A DNA stretch of 16,098 nucleotides, taken from NCBI GenBank assembly GCA_031290005.1, contig JAITOJ010000086.1:1-16098 (forward strand), read 5' to 3'. Positions within the stretch are counted from its first letter, which is position 1, and every line of letters begins with the position of its first letter. Shown here piece by piece: positions 1 through 5,053 of the stretch. The DNA comes from Treponema sp. GTDB taxonomy: Bacteria; Spirochaetota; Spirochaetia; Treponematales; Treponemataceae. Below the pieces are notes generated by a model. It saw only the letters and a program-made list of their open reading frames with translations. It was not told the origin of the DNA and made no database searches. The position numbers and the translations under genes were made by a program.

Positions 1-10
1 GTGAGGCAAA

Positions 11-460
11 GTGAACCCCCGGATTATATTTGACCGCACGTTTTTCAGGTTTATCCTCGTGGGCCTTGTCAATACCCTTGTCGGTTCGGCGATTATGTTT
101 GCCTTGTATAATGCGGCGGGGTACAGCTACTGGCTGTCGTCGTCGGCGAATTATATTTTGACGAGCATTTTGAGTTTTTTCCTGAACAAGTATTGGACCT
201 TCAGAGTGCGCCAGTGGTCGCTGCGCATGGTTGCCGCGTTTGCGCTGACCATTGCCGTGTCATATATGCTGGCCTACGGTATCGCCAAACCAGTGGCGTA
301 CTGGGCGCTGCGCGGGCACGGCGAAAAAGTGCGGGGCAATGCGGCGCTGCTGGCGGGGATGTGCCTGTTCACGGGATTGAATTACCTGGGACAGCGGTTT
401 GCGGCGTTTAGAAAAGAAAAAACAATAGGAGAGAATTATGACCTCAATAGTAAAGAATGA
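11..460 (+). CDS. gtrA: GtrA-like membrane protein
   Basis: This is a small polytopic membrane protein of the GtrA family. In serotype-converting gtr clusters, GtrA is thought to flip undecaprenyl-phosphate-glucose across the inner membrane. The 149 residues fit the family length (about 120-150) and form four hydrophobic segments at roughly residues 12-33, 43-59, 72-90 and 110-126. Family-typical stretches are visible: VGLVNTLVGSAI, SFFLNKYWTF and NYLGQRFAAF. The start is GTG with GAGG four bases upstream; an in-frame TGA at 2-4 may be the end of a preceding gene, possibly the gtrB-like glycosyltransferase that usually accompanies gtrA, but that lies outside the window. The 3' end overlaps the next gene by 23 bp, which implies a common transcript. 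The last dozen residues sit where base composition turns AT-rich, so the C-terminal tail may be altered by a junction there. Confidence 0.85.
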   Translation: MNPRIIFDRTFFRFILVGLVNTLVGSAIMFALYNAAGYSYWLSSSANYILTSILSFFLNKYWTFRVRQWSLRMVAAFALTIAVSYMLAYGIAKPVAYWALRGHGEKVRGNAALLAGMCLFTGLNYLGQRFAAFRKEKTIGENYDLNSKE

Positions 461-2240
461 AAAATCTGAATTGAAACAACAAATAATCCGATATTGCGTC
501 TCTGTTATATCAGTCTTCGGGATTATTGGCTGTATCGCGGTTCTGTTTCCACAAGTGCGGCAGTTAATTATGGAATTAGCTGAACGCTACCTTATCCATA
601 GAACATTAAACCGTCCAGATATATGGTTTAATCGGCTTTTTGTCTATGCATACAGATTTATTATCTGCATTATTATTTGCGATTTTTTTACTTTAACTAT
701 ATGGGGCAGGCTTATTCTCAACAAAATAAAAAACGCAATGAAACCGCAGTTGAGAGAGTTAGATTTTAAGTTGTTCGTTAAACCGGTTTTAATAATGTCT
801 GGAATTTATGTGCTGGCTCTTTTAAGTCTTATCCGTGCTAATTTTTCATATAGTGATGACTTGCATCGTGCAATACATGGCCAGCGCGGCTGGGTAGGCT
901 GGAGTAGATATATATCTAATATACTTGCAATTTTTATACATACCAATAGTAATATATCCGATATATCGCCATTACCACAATTAATAGCTATATTTTTATT
1001 AGCGATTAGCTGTGTATTGCTCGTATATTTGCTTGGTAATAAAAAAATAATAACCTTATCGCTTTTCGCAAGCGTTCCTGTTGGACTTTCGCCGTATTTT
1101 TTACAGTGTCTTTCGTATAAATTCGATTCACCGTATATGGCTTTATCAATAGTAACAAGCATTATGCCATTTTTATTTATTGAATCGAGAATAATTTTTA
1201 TAGCATCTTCAATCCTGGGACTGTTGGTAATGTGTATGACCTATCAGGCATCTTCGGGAATTTATATCTTACTGACCATAATACTTTGTTTTCAGAATTG
1301 GAATAGAAAAGAAAAATCAATGAAAGATATATTGAAGTTTGCCGGAATTGCTATGGTTACTTTCATTTTTACCATGATTTTTTTTCGGGTTGTATTTATG
1401 CAACTATATAGTGGCTATGGTGTATCAACCGCAATGTTTTCACACAAATATATACTTTTCGGCATATTGGTAAATATTAAGCAATATACGGTACAGACAA
1501 TACATAATTTTAATATGGTATGGAAAATAGGCATTGTATTGGTTTGCATATTCTTTGTGTACCATGCAGTAAAAACGTCAAAACAAGCAAAATTTATCGC
1601 GTGTATTGTTTCGATATTTGTTATTTTTGCGTTGTATATTATGTCTTTTGGCGTATACCTCGTACTTGAAACACCTTTGTTTGCTCCACGCGCAATGTAT
1701 GGTTTTGGGGTGTTTATCGCCATTTTATGTATTTGTGTTACCACACGCGCCGCAAAGATTTCAAGTTTGAGTGTTTTGGCGTTAAACTGGTGTTTTGTGG
1801 TGTTCGCCTGCATATATGGTAATGCTCTTGTGGATCAAAAACGCTATACCGATTTTCGGGCTGAGTTATTGCTGCATGATTTAAGTAATTTGTTTCCAGA
1901 CCGCAAAAAAACTGATATGAAGCTCCAACTTGAAAATGATATAGGTTATGCCCCAATTGTACAAAAAATAATCAAGCAGTATCCCATAACAAAAGAACTG
2001 GTTCCTATAGATATAGATGGCAGTATAGAGTGGACTTACTATTATTTGCTTGAATACTTTAATTGGGGAACAGAGAAAATGGCGAATGGTAAACCGAATA
2101 CCCAAACGGTAGAACTTATGGCTGAATTTGCAAAACACGATTTTTCTACTATGGATTTGCCAATTCTCCTTGATTCATACTACCATACTATAAAAAGCGA
2201 CGGGGAAAGAATTTTGATTGTGTTAAAACAGGGAGAATAA
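438..2240 (+). CDS. Polytopic glucosyltransferase (Glucos_trans_II type, GtrC-like role)
   Basis: This 600-residue membrane protein carries the hallmark of the Glucos_trans_II family: a hydrophobic segment, then YSDD at residues 138-141, a GQRGWVGWSRY stretch, and SDISPLPQL near 174-181. About ten further membrane segments follow, then a soluble tail from about residue 465. Members transfer glucose from the lipid carrier to O-antigen or another surface glycan on the outer face of the membrane, and in gtr clusters they are the type-specific third gene after gtrA and gtrB. The N-terminal 105 residues add two extra membrane segments. The start is ATG at 438 with AGGAGA at 427-432, inside the end of gtrA, so translation is probably coupled. 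The gene is far more AT-rich than its neighbours (line 901-960 has 15 G+C in 60; line 4921-4980 has 39 in 60), suggesting acquisition from another source. The acceptor cannot be told from sequence. Confidence 0.8.
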   Translation: MTSIVKNEKSELKQQIIRYCVSVISVFGIIGCIAVLFPQVRQLIMELAERYLIHRTLNRPDIWFNRLFVYAYRFIICIIICDFFTLTIWGRLILNKIKNAMKPQLRELDFKLFVKPVLIMSGIYVLALLSLIRANFSYSDDLHRAIHGQRGWVGWSRYISNILAIFIHTNSNISDISPLPQLIAIFLLAISCVLLVYLLGNKKIITLSLFASVPVGLSPYFLQCLSYKFDSPYMALSIVTSIMPFLFIESRIIFIASSILGLLVMCMTYQASSGIYILLTIILCFQNWNRKEKSMKDILKFAGIAMVTFIFTMIFFRVVFMQLYSGYGVSTAMFSHKYILFGILVNIKQYTVQTIHNFNMVWKIGIVLVCIFFVYHAVKTSKQAKFIACIVSIFVIFALYIMSFGVYLVLETPLFAPRAMYGFGVFIAILCICVTTRAAKISSLSVLALNWCFVVFACIYGNALVDQKRYTDFRAELLLHDLSNLFPDRKKTDMKLQLENDIGYAPIVQKIIKQYPITKELVPIDIDGSIEWTYYYLLEYFNWGTEKMANGKPNTQTVELMAEFAKHDFSTMDLPILLDSYYHTIKSDGERILIVLKQGE

Positions 2241-2246
2241 TCTCGA

Positions 2247-2264
2247 CGTAAATCTCCGGTTTTT
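2247..2264 (+). repeat. Fragment of dispersed repeat unit
   Basis: Eighteen bases in the short gap between the convergent glucosyltransferase and hicB genes are identical to the left half of the repeat unit found at 3586-3622 upstream of the ATPase gene. The match begins with CGTAAATCTCCGG and runs into a T tract. It lies in the same orientation as the other units, so direct repeats bracket the hicB/nuclease/RNA segment. It may be a recombination scar; it lacks the second half of the unit. Confidence 0.5.
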
Positions 2265-2275
2265 TATGAGGCCGC

Positions 2276-2701
2276 TTATTGAAACAAATAATGCAGTTTT
2301 ACTTCAGGAAACACCGTGTGGATTTTGCTTATAATGTGCAATGTCGGGTTTGAATTTTTTTCCAGACGCTGATAGCTATAGATGTTTCTCATGCCAAGCC
2401 GTTTTGCCGCTTGTTTTTGCGTCATGTTTGATTCCAGCCGGAAATTGCGCAATAGTATTGCAAAAGCCGTCTCAGGTTCAACCTTAATTTTTATCACATC
2501 CCTTTGGCTGTCGTATGCCGACTCAGGCAAGGGGAGAACCCTGCCCGGTTCCTCCGGTTCGTAGAGATAGACGCTTAACGCTTCTTCACAGGCGGCAATG
2601 ACTTTTTCCAGAGAATCACCCTCGGTCATGCAGCCTTCCAACTCACAACATTCAGCCCAATACCCGGTTTCTTCTTTGTGTAACTTAAAATGATACTTCA
2701 T
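2276..2701 (-). CDS. HicB-family antitoxin with XRE-type HTH, orphan
   Basis: This 141-residue protein has two parts. Residues 1 to about 60 resemble the HicB partial RNase H fold (YHFKLHKEETGYWAECCELE, then GDSLEKVIAACEEALSVYL). Residues 78-135 form a Cro/C1-type helix-turn-helix (MTQKQAAKRLGMRNIYSYQRLE). HicB proteins neutralise the mRNA interferase HicA and use the HTH to repress their own operon. No HicA-like reading frame was found on either side: upstream lies a repeat, downstream a convergent gene. It is therefore an orphan antitoxin or a stand-alone regulator. The start at 2701 is chosen because GGAGGG sits about six bases upstream; a longer frame beginning at 2764 would use the TTG of the -35 box as its start codon and is unlikely. 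A promoter at 2736-2764 predicts a leader of about 28 nt. Confidence 0.75.
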   Translation of the reverse strand: MKYHFKLHKEETGYWAECCELEGCMTEGDSLEKVIAACEEALSVYLYEPEEPGRVLPLPESAYDSQRDVIKIKVEPETAFAILLRNFRLESNMTQKQAAKRLGMRNIYSYQRLEKNSNPTLHIISKIHTVFPEVKLHYLFQ

Positions 2702-2735
2702 TTTGGCCCTCCGCTCGATTTCAAAGGCATGATTG

Positions 2736-2764
2736 ATATTACCAATTTTATTTGGTACTGTCAA
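2736..2764 (-). promoter_or_regulatory. Promoter of hicB-like gene
   Basis: On the minus strand, TTGACA (2764-2759) is followed by a 17-bp spacer and TAATAT (2741-2736). Transcription should start near 2729, giving a leader of about 28 nt that contains the GGAGGG ribosome binding site. The -35 box matches the consensus at six of six positions and the -10 box at four of six. Confidence 0.6.
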
Positions 2765-2788
2765 GGTAAGCCTAAAAGCAAAAAGCCG

Positions 2789-2943
2789 CTATTCCCGCGC
2801 CCAATAAACAGCGCCTTGACCACTCCGGCGTACATCCCCGGTTTTTATCAGCGTTTTTTACCGGTTTTATTGGCCAATCGTTCCATTTGCGGTATACTAC
2901 GGTATATGACAGCAGAAGGAAGCGACCGGGAATACCACCCACG
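2789..2943 (+). repeat. Truncated copy of ATPase upstream region (copy 1)
   Basis: These 155 bp match 3547-3747 with nine mismatches by hand count, once a 46-bp tandem unit present only in the second copy is removed. The copy includes one 37-bp repeat unit (2828-2864), the promoter (2870-2898) and the first 13 codons of the DUF4143 ATPase gene. Homology starts at CTATTCCCGCG and stops abruptly at CCCACGG. It is a direct repeat of the ATPase 5' region that has lost the gene body. Confidence 0.85.
2870..2898 (+). promoter_or_regulatory. Duplicated ATPase-type promoter
   Basis: TTGGCC (2870-2875), a 17-bp spacer and TATACT (2893-2898) are followed seven bases later by ATG at 2906. It is the copy-1 version of the ATPase promoter at 3674-3702, weakened at one -35 position (TTGGCC for TTGACC). 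If active, it would transcribe the 13-codon remnant and then the nuclease-like gene. Confidence 0.5.
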
Positions 2944-2947
2944 GTAA
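2906..2947 (+). pseudogene. 5' remnant of DUF4143 ATPase gene
   Basis: The reading frame MTAEGSDREYHPR followed by TAA matches the first 13 residues of the intact ATPase (MTAEGSDREYRPR) with one change. The rest of the ATPase is absent and the sequence switches to unrelated coding DNA. This is a decayed or recombination-generated fragment. A translated 13-residue leader peptide cannot be excluded, since promoter and start codon are preserved. Confidence 0.7.
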
Positions 2948-3020
2948 ATAGAGGCAAAGAATAGCAGGTAACGAAAAATGGTTTGATCGCCAATTATCAA
3001 TTGAAGAATTCAGGAATTTT

Positions 3021-3389
3021 GTGGCAGAAGCCCGTGCCGGAAAGGGCAATACAAAAGTATATATTGGAGATGTTCAGCCTGAAGCCAACAAAAGGATATC
3101 GGCGGTTTCTGGCAAAAGAGTATCTCATATTATGCTTGAAAGTGAAGCAGTCAGACATTCCTACGGCAAAGCGCATCATTTGCTCGAAAATGATGATATT
3201 TTCCATTACGTTGATGTAGTAAATACGGCTACCGATATAAAGATTTTAGGAAAAAAACACCAAAATAATGAAGTGCTTACTTTTACGAAGGATATTGAAG
3301 GGGAGATACTTTTTGCGGTAGAGGTACGGGTTAATCACGAAGGCTGGCTGTCGCTCATAACTTGTTATCGATTAAAAAGGAAGAGGTAG
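3021..3389 (+). CDS. PBECR-like (barnase/EndoU/colicin/RelE-like) nuclease domain protein, 5' end uncertain
   Basis: The 122-residue frame resembles the PBECR3 group of phage barnase-EndoU-ColicinE5/D-RelE-like nuclease domains. Conserved-looking features are VSHIMLESEAVRHSYGKAHH (H36, H46, H52, H53), then DDIFHYVDVVNTATDI and a C-terminal LSLITCYR strand. Such domains are RNase-like and occur in phage polyvalent proteins and mobile elements; activity here is inferred only. The annotated start is GTG at 3021 with AGGA five bases upstream. However, the frame stays open back to 2952 and its upstream residues (WFDRQLSIEEFRNF) look like genuine protein, but contain no ATG, GTG or TTG. An ATG at 2978 is out of frame by one base. 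The true 5' end was therefore probably damaged when the ATPase-promoter copy landed next to it. The identification is moderate. Confidence 0.5.
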   Translation: MAEARAGKGNTKVYIGDVQPEANKRISAVSGKRVSHIMLESEAVRHSYGKAHHLLENDDIFHYVDVVNTATDIKILGKKHQNNEVLTFTKDIEGEILFAVEVRVNHEGWLSLITCYRLKRKR

Positions 3390-3488
3390 GCAGGGCGACG
3401 CTCCATGCTACGTTATCAACGTCCCCAGAGCTGAATCGTCCGAAACGCTTCGCCCACTACCTAGCCCTTTGTGGCGCTGAACGTCACT
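3374..3488 (-). ncRNA. Candidate structured small RNA
   Basis: Directly downstream of a near-consensus minus-strand promoter, about 115 nt can fold into several helices. The closing stem pairs AGGTAG (3462-3457) with CTACCT (3389-3384), and continues as GGGCGA with TCGCCC (3455-3450 with 3397-3392). Inside are an arm closed by GCTCT/GGAGC with an ACGTT-GAT-AACGT tip (3422-3410) and a small CGT-TTCGG-ACG hairpin. A 5' hairpin (3487-3471) has one A-C mismatch. The RNA would end shortly after the closing stem at a run of five T (3378-3374), five bases past the stem, a slightly loose terminator. No open reading frame of note lies in it and no known RNA family was recognised. Its 3' end is antisense to the last codons of the nuclease-like gene. 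Confidence 0.38.
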
Positions 3489-3494
3489 AAATAA

Positions 3495-3523
3495 AGTATA
3501 TAACCATTTACTGAAGTTGTCAA
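3495..3523 (-). promoter_or_regulatory. Near-consensus promoter of candidate small RNA
   Basis: Read on the minus strand, TTGACA (3523-3518), a 17-bp spacer and TATACT (3500-3495) match consensus at eleven of twelve positions, the best promoter in the window. The expected start is near 3488. No protein gene follows in this direction, which is why an RNA gene is proposed. Confidence 0.6.
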
Positions 3524-3585
3524 CAGGCCGCTGGTCTAAAAAATCCCTATTCCCGCGCCCAATAAACAGCGCCTTGACTACCCCG

Positions 3586-3668
3586 GCGTAAATCTCCGGT
3601 TTTTATCAGCGTTTTTTACCGGAAAATTTTAGCGTAAATCTCTGGTTTTTTTAAGCGTTTTTTACCGG
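3586..3668 (+). repeat. Two tandem 37-bp units, period 46 bp
   Basis: Units at 3586-3622 and 3632-3668 each begin with GCGTAAATCTC or a close variant and end with GCGTTTTTTACCGG. Within a unit CCGGT and ACCGG are inverted, so each can form a short five-base-pair stem with a T-rich loop (the second unit has CTGGT in place of the first arm). Copy 1 has a single unit at 2828-2864, and a partial one lies at 2247. They end five bases upstream of the ATPase -35 box, a position suited to a regulator binding site, though a simple dispersed repeat is equally possible. Confidence 0.7.
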
Positions 3669-3673
3669 TTTTA

Positions 3674-3702
3674 TTGACCAATCGTCCCATTTGCGGTATA
3701 CT
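3674..3702 (+). promoter_or_regulatory. ATPase promoter, leaderless type
   Basis: TTGACC (3674-3679), a 17-bp spacer and TATACT (3697-3702) are followed by only seven bases before ATG at 3710. Transcription should therefore begin at or next to the A of the start codon. No Shine-Dalgarno sequence is present. A longer reading frame starting at TTG 3674 would begin inside the -35 box and is rejected. Confidence 0.7.
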
Positions 3703-3709
3703 ATGGTAT

Positions 3710-4987
3710 ATGACAGCGGAAGGAAGCGACCGGGAATACCGCCCACGGGTCATTGATGAAGAATTGGAACGCAATCTCAAAGCCTTTGGGGGCGTATTAT
3801 TGACTGGCCCCAAGATGTGCGGGAAAACCTGGACAGGGCACAATCATGCTTCTTCTTCGGTGTTCATTGACGAAAGCGACAATCTCCAAAAAGCCCTGCT
3901 ATCCCCCGAACTGGTGCTTGCGGGCGATACCCCACGGCTGGTGGACGAATGGCAGGAAGCTCCGGCATTGTGGGACAAGGCGCGGCGGATGATTGACAGC
4001 GCCCAGCGGCCGGGGCTGTTTATTTTCACCGGCTCAGCGGTTCCGGCGGCGGGCAAGACCTTCCATACCGGAACCGGTCGGTTTGTGCATCTGGAAATGC
4101 GGCCCATGACACTGTTTGAGTCCGGGGATTCCACCGGCGCGGTTTCTCTGGGGGCGCTCTTTCGGGGAGAAAAAATCACCCCCGCTCCTTCGTCCCTGAA
4201 CTATCAAAAAACTATCAAGCTGATGTGCCGGGGTGGATGGCCTGCGGCGTTGTGGGTTGACGAAGAAGCGGCCCTTGCGCTCCCCCGGGGGTATTTGAAC
4301 ATGATTATCGAGTCCGATGTCTCACGGGTGGACGGGGTGAGCCGGAATCCAGGCAAGGTGGAACTACTGTTCCGGTCGCTTGCCCGGAACAGCGCCGCTA
4401 TGGCTGGAGCGTCGGTGCTCCTGAACGATATGCGGGAACACGAGCATAACGCGGGGATTTCCCTGGAAAGCGTTGACAGTTACCTGAACGCCCTGAAACA
4501 AATTTTTGTGGTGGACGAACAACAGGCGTGGCTGCCGTCGCTTCGCTCCAAAACCAGGCTCCGCACCTCGCCCAAACGGCATTTTGTTGACCCGTCCCTG
4601 GCCATCGCGGCTCTGGGCGCCACTCCGGAACTGCTTGTCAACGACCCCAAAACCGCGGGATTTCTCTTTGAGTCCCTTTGTTACCGGGACTTAAACGTTT
4701 ATACCGGCTCGCTCCACGGCAAGGTGTTCCACTACCGGGACGAAAAAAATCTGGAGGTTGACGCAATCCTCCAGCTTATGGACGGCAAATGGGCCGGGGT
4801 GGAAGTAAAACTGGGAAGTTTTGAATTTGACGGCGCCGCCAAAAATCTGTGTAAACTGAAACAGAAAATGGAAGGTCAAACGCAAGTACCCGCCGCGTTC
4901 CTGATGATACTCACCGCTGCCGGCGGACTCGCCTATACCCGCGAAGACGGGGTGCATGTGGTTCCCCTGGACTGCCTGAAACCCTGA
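3710..4987 (+). CDS. AAA-type ATPase with DUF4143 C-terminal domain
   Basis: This 425-residue protein belongs to the widespread family of AAA-like ATPases joined to a DUF4143 domain. The typical opening (YRPRVIDEELERNL) leads to Walker A GPKMCGKT at residues 33-40, Walker B LVDEW at 77-81, and a sensor-like FTGSA at 106-110. The C-terminal domain has a restriction-endonuclease-like pattern: E349, D351, E365 and K367 in NLEVDAI and GVEVKLG. Cellular role is poorly understood; members are often amplified within a genome. The length is normal and all key residues are intact. The start at 3710 fits the family's N-terminus and the leaderless promoter. Its promoter and first 13 codons are duplicated at 2789-2943. 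It converges with the large regulator gene, 43 bp away. Confidence 0.9.
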   Translation: MTAEGSDREYRPRVIDEELERNLKAFGGVLLTGPKMCGKTWTGHNHASSSVFIDESDNLQKALLSPELVLAGDTPRLVDEWQEAPALWDKARRMIDSAQRPGLFIFTGSAVPAAGKTFHTGTGRFVHLEMRPMTLFESGDSTGAVSLGALFRGEKITPAPSSLNYQKTIKLMCRGGWPAALWVDEEAALALPRGYLNMIIESDVSRVDGVSRNPGKVELLFRSLARNSAAMAGASVLLNDMREHEHNAGISLESVDSYLNALKQIFVVDEQQAWLPSLRSKTRLRTSPKRHFVDPSLAIAALGATPELLVNDPKTAGFLFESLCYRDLNVYTGSLHGKVFHYRDEKNLEVDAILQLMDGKWAGVEVKLGSFEFDGAAKNLCKLKQKMEGQTQVPAAFLMILTAAGGLAYTREDGVHVVPLDCLKP

Positions 4988-5019
4988 ACACGTCAGGAAA
5001 AGAGCGTACGGTATGCGGA

Positions 5020-5053
5020 CAGGGCAGCCCTTATGGTTTGCGTAACTGCCCTG
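5020..5053. terminator. Hairpin at convergent gene ends
   Basis: CAGGGCAG (5020-5027) and CTGCCCTG (5046-5053) form a perfect eight-base-pair stem with an 18-nt loop. It straddles the stop codon of the minus-strand regulator, 33 bp after the ATPase stop. There is no T tract on either side, so it is at best a weak bidirectional terminator or an mRNA end-stabilising structure. Confidence 0.35.

Larger units (their letters stand above)
3547..3747 (+). repeat. ATPase upstream region (copy 2 of direct repeat)
   Basis: This is the partner of 2789-2943: 201 bp in the same orientation, about 94% identical after setting aside a 46-bp tandem unit. It holds the intact ATPase promoter and the beginning of the ATPase gene. 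The two copies enclose the nuclease-like gene and the candidate small RNA. Confidence 0.85.

Noticed and set aside
2772..2993. Possible hicA-sized frame (73 residues) upstream of hicB on the minus strand
   Set aside because: The sequence has no HicA features such as the conserved GSHH region, and it lies within the ATPase-promoter duplicate.
3425..3450. Hammerhead-like core on the plus strand (CTGA followed by GAAAC within a multi-helix fold)
   Set aside because: The required CUGANGA sequence is not present (CTGAATC instead) and no cleavage-site helix could be fitted.
3384..3487. Integron attC-like folded site
   Set aside because: The imperfect palindrome lacks the RYYYAAC/GTTRRRY ends, and no integrase gene is in the window.
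3398..3546. tRNA gene in the structured gap
   Set aside because: No T-loop GTTCRA motif or anticodon-arm arrangement fits the helices seen.
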